A DNA stretch of 64,000 nt. It comes from Chryseobacterium oranimense (GTDB taxonomy: Bacteria; Bacteroidota; Bacteroidia; Flavobacteriales; Weeksellaceae). The stretch's first letter is position 1. The number at the start of each line of letters is the position of its first letter. Made by a program: the position numbers and the translations under genes. Shown here one piece after another: positions 27,063 to 36,689 of this stretch. The notes beneath the pieces are model-generated. The model saw only the letters and a list, made by a program, of their open reading frames with translations, was not told the DNA's origin and did not search any database. The stretch spans positions 1-64,000 of the forward strand of contig NZ_FQWT01000005.1 in NCBI RefSeq assembly GCF_900129755.1, given 5' to 3'.

Positions 27063-28091
27063 ATGTCATCCAATAAAAATGCCCTGATCCGTTACAAAAC
27101 ATTAGACAAATGTCTTAAGAACAAGTACCGGAAGTATACGCTGGACGATCTTATCGATGCCTGCTCGGACGCCCTTTTTGAATTTGAAGGAAAGGAATCC
27201 TATGTCAGCAGGCGGACCGTACAGCTCGATCTGCAGAATATGCGCAGCGAAAAATTCGGGTATGAAGCCCCTATTGAAGTATATGACAGAAAATACTACC
27301 GCTACAGTGACCCTGAATACAGCATTCATAATATTTCTGTGAACGAAAGCGACCTGAAAGCAATGAATAACGCAGTTCAGATCCTTAAGCAGTTTAAAGA
27401 TTTCTCTATGTTTAAAGAGATGAACGGGGTTATTCAGAAGCTGGAAGACTCCATCCATTCCACAGGGCAGAAATCCATCATTCACCTGGATAAAAATGAA
27501 CAGCTGAAGGGTCTTGAACATATTGATATACTGTATGACAGCATTTCCAACAAAAAGGTCCTGAATATTCTGTACCGCAGTTTTACAGCCAGAGAATCCA
27601 GCAGCTACACCGTTCATCCGCAGCTTCTGAAGGAATTCAATAACAGATGGTTCCTGATCTGTCTGCATAAAGGCAAAATGTATAATCTGGCACTGGACAG
27701 AATGGAAAAGATCGATCTGAAGGAAGATACAGAATATATCGATAAAGACCTGGATGGGGATGAATACTTTAAAGATATTGTAGGCGTCACCGTTTCTGAA
27801 ACTATGGCTCCCAGAAACGTTATTTTCTTTGTAGACCCATCGAATGCACCTTATGTAAAAACCAAACCGCTCCACAGAAGCCAGGAAATTGTAAGCGAAA
27901 ATGAGGAAGGAACAGTATTTAAAATCCGCGTACAAATCAATTTTGAGCTGGAAAGGCTCCTGCTTGGCTTTGGAGAATGCCTGATTGTTCATCAGCCTCA
28001 AAAACTGAGACTGAAACTTCAGGATAAATTTAAAGCCGGATATAAAAATTATGAGAATTTAATTGTTCCGGATGACAACCGATCCGATTAG
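27063..28091 (+). CDS. WYL-domain transcriptional regulator
   Basis: A 342-aa protein. The N-terminus (residues ~1-80) is a winged helix with SRRTVQLDLQNMRS as the recognition segment. Residues ~150-240 are a WYL domain (LNILYRSFTARESSSYTVHPQLLKEFNNRWFLIC split across strands), and a WCX-type C-terminal domain follows (GVTVSETMAPRNVIFFV, then FKIRVQINFELERLLLGFGECL). WYL proteins bind nucleic acid or nucleotide ligands and control DNA-damage, CRISPR and RNA-repair loci. Divergence from rtcB suggests it may regulate that locus. Confidence 0.88.
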   Translation: MSSNKNALIRYKTLDKCLKNKYRKYTLDDLIDACSDALFEFEGKESYVSRRTVQLDLQNMRSEKFGYEAPIEVYDRKYYRYSDPEYSIHNISVNESDLKAMNNAVQILKQFKDFSMFKEMNGVIQKLEDSIHSTGQKSIIHLDKNEQLKGLEHIDILYDSISNKKVLNILYRSFTARESSSYTVHPQLLKEFNNRWFLICLHKGKMYNLALDRMEKIDLKEDTEYIDKDLDGDEYFKDIVGVTVSETMAPRNVIFFVDPSNAPYVKTKPLHRSQEIVSENEEGTVFKIRVQINFELERLLLGFGECLIVHQPQKLRLKLQDKFKAGYKNYENLIVPDDNRSD

Positions 28092-28153
28092 GTTAACTTT
28101 ATAATAGTAAAAAATTATTCAGGTTCTTTAATCAACTCAACTTTAACCGGACT

Positions 28154-28240
28154 GAAATTCGTCGGATCACAATTCCCTCCCGTGGAGGGGTGGCGAAAAT
28201 TCGTAAAATTTTTGACGGGGTGGTTAAAAATCCGACGAAA
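28154..28240. repeat. Interspersed foldback element, copy 1
   Basis: An ~80-base unit beginning GAAATTCGTCGGATCACA, containing a CCCTCC/GGAGGG hairpin and ending AATTTTTGACGGGGTGGT plus A run. Terminal CGTCGGAT (28160-28167) and ATCCGACG (28230-28237) are inverted. A second copy lies at 48791-48868. The plus-strand reading frame across it is not a real extension of the next gene. Confidence 0.75.
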
Positions 28241-28345
28241 CGGTTAAAAAAACAAAAACTCTTCTCCTTCCAAAACACCTTCCAACAGCTAGATTTTCAA
28301 AATGGCTTGGAAATTGTAGTAATCTGTTTATTAAAAAATCATACT

Positions 28346-28483
28346 ATGAAATCAAGAATATTTAAAGCATTGATTGCCATTATAGCACCTATTGCGATAG
28401 AATACATCGTAAAAAAAATATCTGAGAAATTAGATAAAAAAGAAGAAGATAAGGGAAAAGGACCAAAGCAGATTACTGCTTAA
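28346..28483 (+). CDS. Small membrane-associated protein (45 aa)
   Basis: I place the start at the ATG at 28346, because the longer frame upstream crosses the interspersed element. The peptide begins MKSRIFKALIAIIAPIAIEY, a single hydrophobic helix, and ends in a charged lysine/glutamate tail (KKISEKLDKKEEDKGKG). Such short one-helix proteins are widespread in Flavobacteriia and their function is unknown. A terminator follows at 28516-28547. Confidence 0.6.
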   Translation: MKSRIFKALIAIIAPIAIEYIVKKISEKLDKKEEDKGKGPKQITA

Positions 28484-28515
28484 AAGTAGAAGTAGTTAGA
28501 ATTTAATTTTATTGA

Positions 28516-28547
28516 AAAGAGGCTGTCATTTATTGTACAGCCTCTTT
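28516..28547. terminator. Bidirectional terminator
   Basis: Arms AAAGAGGCTGT / ACAGCCTCTTT with a 10-base loop, then a T run on the plus strand. It separates the small protein from the convergent cobC. Confidence 0.85.
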
Positions 28548-28556
28548 TTTTTCAGG

Positions 28557-29111
28557 TTATACGTTCAGATTTTTCACTGAGAAATGGCCTTGATTATATT
28601 GAATAATTACTTTTTTTCCGTAATCGATCTGTATTTTGAATATATTTTCCAAAGGAAACTCAAGAATAGATTGCAGAATAAGCCTGATAACACCTCCATG
28701 GGTGATGATCAGTACTTTATCTGCCTGATTCTTTACCGTCAGCTCATTCCAGAAGCTCAGTACGCGGGCCTGCATTTCCAAAAGATTTTCACCACCGGAA
28801 GTTTTGGTATGGATAAAATCACTGTACCACGGACTGATTTCTTGATCAGGAATATCTGTCCACTTTTTCATTTCCCAATCTCCGAAATTCATTTCCTTTA
28901 TCCTGTCGTCATTCTTATAATCTAGATTAAAATAATCAGCTAAAAGGGTACATCTTTGGGACGGACTCGATATGACAAGATCAAAATGTTCTTCAAGATG
29001 AAGCTTTTTAAAATCTTCAATATACATGTTCCTTAAAGGGATATCTGAAAAACCATAACATAGATTTTCCGGATTTTCTACAGCCGTATGACGGATCAGA
29101 TGAATTTCCAT
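28557..29111 (-). CDS. cobC: Alpha-ribazole phosphatase (histidine phosphatase family)
   Basis: A 184-aa histidine phosphatase. The catalytic motif is LIRHTAVEN (RHT instead of RHG) at residue 5. Other conserved residues appear in SSPSQRCTLLA (second Arg) and ITHGGVIRL (second His). CobC removes a phosphate from alpha-ribazole phosphate in the cobalamin nucleotide-loop pathway. It overlaps cobS by 16 bases, so the role follows from context. Some doubt remains, because this fold is broad. Confidence 0.88.
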   Translation of the reverse strand: MEIHLIRHTAVENPENLCYGFSDIPLRNMYIEDFKKLHLEEHFDLVISSPSQRCTLLADYFNLDYKNDDRIKEMNFGDWEMKKWTDIPDQEISPWYSDFIHTKTSGGENLLEMQARVLSFWNELTVKNQADKVLIITHGGVIRLILQSILEFPLENIFKIQIDYGKKVIIQYNQGHFSVKNLNV

Positions 29112-29878
29112 ACGATAATGGTTCCAAGGTAAAACAATACTTCACTCACCTGCTGTACAGATCCAAGGCAGTCTCCTGTATACCCTCCGATATGCTTTTT
29201 AAAATACCAGCCCATGCAGATCTTTCCGGAATATGCTAGCACAAAAGCAAAGATCAGCCTCCAGTCCGGTATCAGCAGAAAAGAAACCGCAACACTGATA
29301 AAGCTTATCAAAAGTGCTGTTTTGTCTAAAGGCTTATTGGCCAAAGGCTTTGATTTACTTACATCAATATCCGTCACATACCTGTGAGTGTAGATCATTG
29401 TCCCCGAGATAAATCTGCTCGCGGTATGTGCCAGAATGACAATGCCTAAGGTGTTGAGTAGATTGATATTTGCCAGAGCCTGGATACTGAAGAATTTCAG
29501 CGCAAACAGTAAAATAATTCCGACAGCACCGTATGCTCCTACCCTGCTGTCTTTCATAATGGTAAGGATCTTTTCTTTCCCATAGCCGCCTCCGAAACTG
29601 TCGCAGACATCCGTAAAGCCGTCTTCGTGGAAAGCACCGGTGAGTAAAACACTGGAAATCATCATCAGGATAATAGCAATATCCAGGTTGAACAGATGAT
29701 AAGAAAGATACAGAACGCCGGCATTTACAAGCCCTACCAACAGGCCTATCCATGCAAAATACTTCTGTGATCTGTTCATTATCTCCTTGGAATACGGGAC
29801 CTGAAAGGGTACCGGAATCCGGGTGAAAAACATTAGTGCGGTTGCAAAGTAAACGAGTTCGTTTTTTATAGCTTTCAT
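29096..29878 (-). CDS. cobS: Adenosylcobinamide-GDP ribazoletransferase
   Basis: A 260-aa inner-membrane protein with about 6-7 hydrophobic segments. The N-terminal motif FFTRIPVPF and the acidic catalytic loop GAFHEDGFTDVCDSFGGGYGKEKIL, followed by MKDSRVGAYG, are signatures of CobS/CobV. It joins alpha-ribazole (phosphate) to adenosylcobinamide-GDP, the last step of cobalamin assembly. Genes cobT and cobC lie on each side in the same operon. Confidence 0.95.
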   Translation of the reverse strand: MKAIKNELVYFATALMFFTRIPVPFQVPYSKEIMNRSQKYFAWIGLLVGLVNAGVLYLSYHLFNLDIAIILMMISSVLLTGAFHEDGFTDVCDSFGGGYGKEKILTIMKDSRVGAYGAVGIILLFALKFFSIQALANINLLNTLGIVILAHTASRFISGTMIYTHRYVTDIDVSKSKPLANKPLDKTALLISFISVAVSFLLIPDWRLIFAFVLAYSGKICMGWYFKKHIGGYTGDCLGSVQQVSEVLFYLGTIIVWKFI

Positions 29879-30982
<1,104 letters not shown>

Positions 30983-31026
30983 TTAATTCAAGCTTTTAAA
31001 TACGAATCTTAAAACTCGAATCCTGA

Positions 31027-31845
<819 letters not shown>

Positions 31846-31851
31846 AAAATA

Positions 31852-32490
31852 ATGAAAATATTTAATTTTTTAAGAAAAAAGAATACTCAGGTTCCTGCAG
31901 GGAAAATTACGGAACCTGACTTTTCCGATCATCCGTTCATCAAAAGATGTGAGTATCTGAAAGAAGAATACGGATTGATTGTTCCTGATATTTATAAAAT
32001 ATTTTTCACAAAATATAGAGTGGCTGAATCTAATTTTTATTACCGGGTTTTCTGGGAAGAACAGGATAATAGCTATGATGTGATATTTTATACAGAAGAA
32101 TTTGTCCGGTATGTAATCAGAAGATTTCATGAGACATTTGGGGATCAGGCAGATTATAAACTGCTTCAGGAAATCCTTGAGGAGGGAGAATGTGAATTTG
32201 TCCGTAAAGAAAATAAGTTCAGGGCAGAACACATTGACCTGTCATTCCTGGATAGCTGCTATGAAGAACGTGGTAGAAACCAGGACGATCTCATGATTGT
32301 TCTTGATGTTTATTCTGACTGCGGAGGAGGAGAATGCTTAATTCTGACCAGCGACAAAAAAGGATATTCCGGAGGATACTACCATGGAATGAAAGAAAAA
32401 ATAGTTTATAATGAAGTTACAATAAGCTACAGAATATTAAATCATTACCGTCTGGTGAGTGATTATATCTTAAATAAACAATTTAAATAA
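31852..32490 (+). CDS. Uncharacterised 212-aa protein in nucleotidyltransferase/ATP-grasp cluster
   Basis: No family recognised with confidence. The segment EEYGLIVPDIYKIFFTKY (near residue 42) and the end motif GGECLILTSDKKGYSGGYYHG faintly recall SUKH/SMI1-KNR4 domains. There are no membrane segments or signal peptide. It starts 6 bases after the first nucleotidyltransferase and ends 3 bases before the ATP-grasp gene, so it is clearly part of the operon and may be a binding or immunity-like partner. Confidence 0.75.
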   Translation: MKIFNFLRKKNTQVPAGKITEPDFSDHPFIKRCEYLKEEYGLIVPDIYKIFFTKYRVAESNFYYRVFWEEQDNSYDVIFYTEEFVRYVIRRFHETFGDQADYKLLQEILEEGECEFVRKENKFRAEHIDLSFLDSCYEERGRNQDDLMIVLDVYSDCGGGECLILTSDKKGYSGGYYHGMKEKIVYNEVTISYRILNHYRLVSDYILNKQFK

Positions 32491-32493
32491 AAA

Positions 32494-33225
32494 ATGAAAA
32501 ATATAATAGCACTATCTCCCATGTATACGGAAGATAGCAACAATCTTAAAAAAGCATCTATCAATTCACCTTATGAACTAAACCGTTTCAATGCCAAATG
32601 GCATGTCCCCGAAGAATTCCGGGACGATGTTATTGCCGTTTATGGTGAAGATATTTATGCTGAAATCGTTTCTGACCAGTGTGGATTAACACTTATGAAA
32701 CCTGATGACAACTGGCTTTCTATAGTTTCTGAAGAATTTACAAAACGTAAAATCTCTTACGGACAGTTGAAAGACTTTATTAATCAGGAAAATATTTTCA
32801 TTAAATGTTCTGATTTTAAAAACTTCAAAGCAGGTGTTTATGAAAAAGTGACAGATATTAAAGGGTTTGATTCTCTGGATCTGAACAGCATGATCTTCAC
32901 CTCAGAAGTTGTAGAATGGGAACTGGAGGTGAGATGTTTTGTACTAAACAAGGAAATAAAAACGTATTCTTCCTACTGGCGAAACAATGCCTTCGACACA
33001 GATTTCCTTTCTGAAGCTGAACAAAAAGATTTATTCGAATTGTTCAATAATTTCATTCAGCAATATTCTGAAACGATTCCCAAAGCTATTGTTCTCGATT
33101 TTGGAATCATCAAAGGAAAAGGCTGGGCCTTGATCGAAGCAAATCCCGCATGGTGTTCCGGATTGTATGCATGCGACGCAGAGAAAGCTTTGGAAGTAAT
33201 TGTGAAAAGCTGCATAAAAAATTAG
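32494..33225 (+). CDS. ATP-grasp protein of the CDC123/R2K-like type (DUF4343)
   Basis: A 243-aa protein. The N-terminal third carries FNAKWHVPEEFRDD, the middle SEVVEWELEVRCFVLNKEIKTYSSYW, and the end VLDFGIIKGKGWALIEANPAWCSGLY, where the acidic and Asn residues of the ATP-grasp metal site lie. Members of this clade were predicted to be peptide or macromolecule ligases, from general knowledge of the R2K families. The gene is between the unknown protein and the second nucleotidyltransferase with short spacers. Confidence 0.8.
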   Translation: MKNIIALSPMYTEDSNNLKKASINSPYELNRFNAKWHVPEEFRDDVIAVYGEDIYAEIVSDQCGLTLMKPDDNWLSIVSEEFTKRKISYGQLKDFINQENIFIKCSDFKNFKAGVYEKVTDIKGFDSLDLNSMIFTSEVVEWELEVRCFVLNKEIKTYSSYWRNNAFDTDFLSEAEQKDLFELFNNFIQQYSETIPKAIVLDFGIIKGKGWALIEANPAWCSGLYACDAEKALEVIVKSCIKN

Positions 33226-33237
33226 TAAAATTAAGTT

Positions 33238-34296
33238 ATGACCCTTGAATTTTTAAAAACCAAAAATCTCATCCTCTTCGAAGCCATCTCCGGAAGCCGC
33301 GCCTTCGGACTGGCTACAGAAAACTCAGATACAGATATCCGGGGAGTTTATTATGTGCCGAAGGAAGAGTTTTTCGGTCTGAATTATATACCTCAGATCT
33401 CCAATGAAACCAATGATATTACTTATTATGAAATCGGGAGATTTGTAGAGCTGCTTCAAAAGAATAATCCCAATATCCTGGAAGTTCTGGCAAGTCCTGA
33501 AGACTGTATTATCCATAAAGATCCCCTGATGGATCTTCTTCGGCCGGAAGACTTTCTTTCCAAATTGTGTAAGGATACTTTTGCCGGTTATGCCGTTTCT
33601 CAGATTAAAAAAGCAAAGGGACTAAATAAAAAAATCCTCAATCCTGTAGAAAAGGAAAGAAAGTCTATTCTTGATTTCTGCTATATCCTTCAGAACGATA
33701 CTTCTGTTCCATTGAAAAAGTGGCTTGCAGATAACGGAAAAGTTCAGGAAAAATGTGGGTTGGTAAGTATTGATCATACAAAAGGTGTGTTTGCCGTGTT
33801 CTATGATGAATCGGGAAATTCAGGGTACAGAGGGATTATTCAGAATGAAGAAGCCAATCAGGTATCCGTATCTTCAATCCCGAAAGGAGAACAGTCTGTG
33901 GTCTATTTATTTTGTAACCTGGATGCCTATTCTACGTACTGTAAAGATTATAGGGAATACTGGAAATGGGTTTCCGAACGCAATGAGGACCGTTACAATG
34001 TCAACAGGGAACACGGCCAGAATTATGACAGTAAGAATATGATGCACACCATCCGCTTATTACAGTCCTGCGAACAAATTTTTAAAACTGGTTCTTTACA
34101 TATCCGGGTAGACAACAGGGAAGAATTGCTCGATATCAAAGCCGGAAACCTGTCTTATGAATCGGTAATGCAAAAAGCGGAAAAACTGATCTCGTCTATT
34201 GAGTATTATCATTCGGTTTCACGTCTTCCCGATTACCCGGATATCAAAAAGACAGAGAAAATCCTGATAGATATGCGGGAAAAATTATATGCTTAA
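33238..34296 (+). CDS. Pol-beta-type nucleotidyltransferase (COG3541-like), second copy
   Basis: A 352-aa protein. The start has EAISGSRAFGLATENSDTDIRGVYYV with the GS and DxD catalytic motif. A helical extension includes ILEVLASPEDCI, GYAVSQIKKAKGLNKKILNP, MHTIRLLQSCEQIF and a C-terminal coil. It is longer than the first copy by about 100 residues and differs in details, so these are distant paralogues. It ends the four-gene operon. Substrate unknown; RNA or protein nucleotidylation are both possible. Confidence 0.88.
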   Translation: MTLEFLKTKNLILFEAISGSRAFGLATENSDTDIRGVYYVPKEEFFGLNYIPQISNETNDITYYEIGRFVELLQKNNPNILEVLASPEDCIIHKDPLMDLLRPEDFLSKLCKDTFAGYAVSQIKKAKGLNKKILNPVEKERKSILDFCYILQNDTSVPLKKWLADNGKVQEKCGLVSIDHTKGVFAVFYDESGNSGYRGIIQNEEANQVSVSSIPKGEQSVVYLFCNLDAYSTYCKDYREYWKWVSERNEDRYNVNREHGQNYDSKNMMHTIRLLQSCEQIFKTGSLHIRVDNREELLDIKAGNLSYESVMQKAEKLISSIEYYHSVSRLPDYPDIKKTEKILIDMREKLYA

Positions 34297-34329
34297 ATCT
34301 TAGCATTCTTACGGCTGGGTGTAGGAATG

Positions 34330-34680
34330 TTAAGATCTCTTTTTCTTTGAAGCTTTGGCTATCGCATTGTAATCCAGACATATTTTTATCCAGTATTCGA
34401 AATCATCCTTTTTTTGAAAACCTGAGGGTTCCACGTAACAGTATCCTTTCAGCTGTTTTCCCTTCATCATCATTGGCAGAAAACCGTTTTTCTCCGAAAC
34501 TTCTTCTTCCAGATCAGGATGATAACGGCACATGAGATTGTCATGGCTCACATTAATACACATTTTACCATTCACTAAAAATGATAATCCGCTGAACATT
34601 TTCTTTTCACTGACCTCAATTCCAGGCACTTCAGAAAGTCTTTCCCGGATTCTGTCTGCAAGATCTGTACTGTAAGCCAT
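34330..34680 (-). CDS. TfoX/Sxy N-terminal-domain protein
   Basis: A 116-aa protein matching the TfoX N-terminal domain: LADRIRERLSEVPGIEVSEKKMFSGLSFLVNGKMCINV in consecutive parts, then a FLPMMMKGKQLKGYCYVEP segment. In gamma-proteobacteria TfoX controls competence; in other bacteria the stand-alone domain has an unknown function. A lysine-rich tail ends the chain. It is monocistronic and convergent with the nucleotidyltransferase operon. Confidence 0.85.
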   Translation of the reverse strand: MAYSTDLADRIRERLSEVPGIEVSEKKMFSGLSFLVNGKMCINVSHDNLMCRYHPDLEEEVSEKNGFLPMMMKGKQLKGYCYVEPSGFQKKDDFEYWIKICLDYNAIAKASKKKRS

Positions 34681-34780
34681 AAAATAATTTTAGAATTAAA
34701 TTTAGCAAAAAACACCTTAATAAAGCTTATTTTCATTGCTGATAAACTTAATCAGAATAGTACAAATAAAATTTTAATTA

Positions 34781-34838
34781 AAATAATTATTGTTTTACGA
34801 TAATTAATTATACATTTGCAATAGTTAAATAATTATTG
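34781..34838 (+). promoter_or_regulatory. Promoter with flanking direct repeats for DUF2975/HTH operon
   Basis: A TTG (34790-34792) and TACATTTG (34811-34818) are 18 bases apart. The exact 12-mer AAATAATTATTG occurs at 34781-34792 and again at 34827-34838, one overlapping the -33 element and the other just before the start codon. The arrangement suits repression by the HTH protein encoded in the operon. Confidence 0.6.
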
Positions 34839-34840
34839 CC

Positions 34841-35356
34841 ATGAATCAGACTAAAATTATTTCGAGGATACTTTACTACATCTGCTCCGTAGTTTCGGCG
34901 GGCTATTTTATCATCACCATCTATTCCGTGTTCTGCCTGGCGACGGGTTTTGCAGTAACACCTTATGGTGGCGGCAAGTATCTTCATATCAATTTTCCTT
35001 TTACAGAAAAGCCATTTCTGAATATTGATGACAATTATCCGTATATTATCTTTTGTTTTTTTGCTGTTTTACTTTCTTACGGGATATTTTTCTGGGTTTC
35101 AGCTTTGGTTTTCAGGGTATTCTTCCAGAAAAAACTATTTACCGCGAACAATATACGCCTGCTAACGATATTTTACAGATATAACATTTTCATTCCGCTG
35201 CCATTGGTAATTGTGGCCAGCTTTTTTGTGGAAGTGGAAAGTATTATCTGGGGATTGGTTTTTATCCATTTCATGTTGGGAATTTTCTGTCTGTTTCTTG
35301 CAAATATCTTTAAGCAAGGACTACATTTGCAAAACGAACAAGATCTATTTATATAA
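34841..35356 (+). CDS. DUF2975-domain membrane protein
   Basis: A 171-aa protein with four hydrophobic helices (near residues 10-35, 65-90, 110-135 and 140-160). DUF2975 proteins are usually encoded with a small Cro/CI-type HTH regulator (YozG family), exactly as here. Their function is unknown, perhaps sensing membrane state. The next gene starts one base after the stop codon, so they are co-translated. Confidence 0.85.
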   Translation: MNQTKIISRILYYICSVVSAGYFIITIYSVFCLATGFAVTPYGGGKYLHINFPFTEKPFLNIDDNYPYIIFCFFAVLLSYGIFFWVSALVFRVFFQKKLFTANNIRLLTIFYRYNIFIPLPLVIVASFFVEVESIIWGLVFIHFMLGIFCLFLANIFKQGLHLQNEQDLFI

Positions 35357-35357
35357 A

Positions 35358-35561
35358 ATGCCAATTATAGTCAACTTAGATGTCATGCTGGCCAAGCGAA
35401 AAATGCAGAGTAAAGAATTGGCAGAAAAACTGGGAATCACCCCCGTTAATCTTTCCATTCTTAAAACCGGCAAGGCAAAGGGAGTCCGTTTCGATACCCT
35501 GGAAGCTATCTGCAAAATTCTGGAATGCCAGCCTGGTGATATTCTTGAGTACCGGGAATAG
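35358..35561 (+). CDS. Small Cro/CI-type HTH regulator (YozG-like)
   Basis: A 67-aa protein from the ATG at 35358 (an in-frame upstream extension would overlap the DUF2975 gene and is unlikely). It is a single HTH_26-type domain: MLAKRKMQSKELAEKLGITPVNLSILKTGKAKGVRF in consecutive parts, with DTLEAICKILECQPGDIL at the end. It is the classical partner of DUF2975 proteins and likely represses its own operon. Confidence 0.9.
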   Translation: MPIIVNLDVMLAKRKMQSKELAEKLGITPVNLSILKTGKAKGVRFDTLEAICKILECQPGDILEYRE

Positions 35562-35814
35562 AGTTTCAGGTTCGGGATACGAGTTCCGGGGTTCGGGTTT
35601 AAGGTTTAAGGTTTCAAGTTTTTAATTACGAGGTTTAGAATAACAGGATTTAATCGTAAATCTTAAATAATATCTCAATCTTAATTAAAAATCTTGACTC
35701 TTGGTTCTTGACTCTTGACTCTCTCTCCGACAACTTCCCTCCTCCATCTTCCTTCTTCCTTTTAGCAACCCTTCACAGGTCTGCTCTACCCTTCTATTAT
35801 CCAAACCTTAACCT
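35562..35814. repeat. Low-complexity intergenic spacer
   Basis: Stuttering words fill the left side (GGTTCGGG, TTTAAGGTTTAAGGTTT) and the right side (CTTGACTC three times near 35695-35720). No gene or RNA was recognised. It resembles the other degenerate spacers in this genome. Confidence 0.45.
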
Positions 35815-36687
35815 ATGAATACCTTAACCATCAACCATCTCAGCCTTATTTACCAAAATGGACATCAGGCAGTTAAAGACCTGTCGCTTGAAATATCAAA
35901 CGGAATGTTCGGCCTGCTCGGGCCCAATGGTGCCGGAAAATCATCTTTGATGAAAACTATTGTAGGACTGCAAAAACCGACTTCCGGAAATATTATCTTC
36001 AATGGAACGGATGTTGTAAAAGACCCTGATCATATTAAACGAAATCTGGGCTTTCTTCCACAGGATTTTGGAGTTTATCCAAAGGTTTCAGCTTATGATC
36101 TTCTGGAACATATTGCCGTACTAAAGGGAATTACAAACCGTACAGAACGTAAAAACCAGATCCTGAGCCTGCTTGAAAAAGTTAACCTTGCAGAATTCAG
36201 GAAGAAGGAAGTCCATACTTTTTCCGGAGGCATGAAACAGCGTTTCGGAGTGGCACAGGCCCTGTTGGGAAATCCGAAAATCATTATCGTAGATGAGCCT
36301 ACCGCCGGACTGGATCCTGAGGAACGTAACCGCTTTAATGCTCTTCTTAACGAAATCAGCCAGGATGTTATTGTAATTCTTTCTACCCATTTGGTGGAAG
36401 ACGTCAGAAATCTCTGCTCGGAAATGGCCGTTATGAACAAAGGTCAGATTCTCAGGAAGGGAAAACCTGCCGTGTTGATCTCTGAGCTGGAAAACAGGAT
36501 CTGGTCGAAACCCATCAGCAAAGATGAGCTTGAAAGTTACTACTCAAGCCATGAGATCATCAGCAGGCAGCTGATTGAAAGAGAGCTCCACATTACCGTA
36601 TTTTCAGAAGAAAAACCTGAACATTTCGACCCTGTAAAGCCTCTGCTGGAACACGTTTATTTCCATACCCTTACCCAAAAACCTTAA
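35815..36687 (+). CDS. ABC transporter ATP-binding protein
   Basis: A 290-aa ATPase. The Walker A motif is GLLGPNGAGKSS (near residue 34), the Q-loop FLPQDFGVYPKVS, the signature HTFSGGMKQRFGVAQALLG, Walker B IIVDEPTAGLD, and the H-loop ILSTHLVEDV. A C-terminal ~70-residue extension follows. It pairs with the permease-aminopeptidase fusion starting 2 bases downstream. The substrate is unknown; a role in export or lipid/protein handling is possible. Confidence 0.95.
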   Translation: MNTLTINHLSLIYQNGHQAVKDLSLEISNGMFGLLGPNGAGKSSLMKTIVGLQKPTSGNIIFNGTDVVKDPDHIKRNLGFLPQDFGVYPKVSAYDLLEHIAVLKGITNRTERKNQILSLLEKVNLAEFRKKEVHTFSGGMKQRFGVAQALLGNPKIIIVDEPTAGLDPEERNRFNALLNEISQDVIVILSTHLVEDVRNLCSEMAVMNKGQILRKGKPAVLISELENRIWSKPISKDELESYYSSHEIISRQLIERELHITVFSEEKPEHFDPVKPLLEHVYFHTLTQKP

Positions 36688-36689
36688 CT

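Noticed and set aside
28190..28345. N-terminal extension of the 45-aa small protein to 97 aa
   Set aside because: It runs through the interspersed foldback element found elsewhere, so the reading frame there is accidental.
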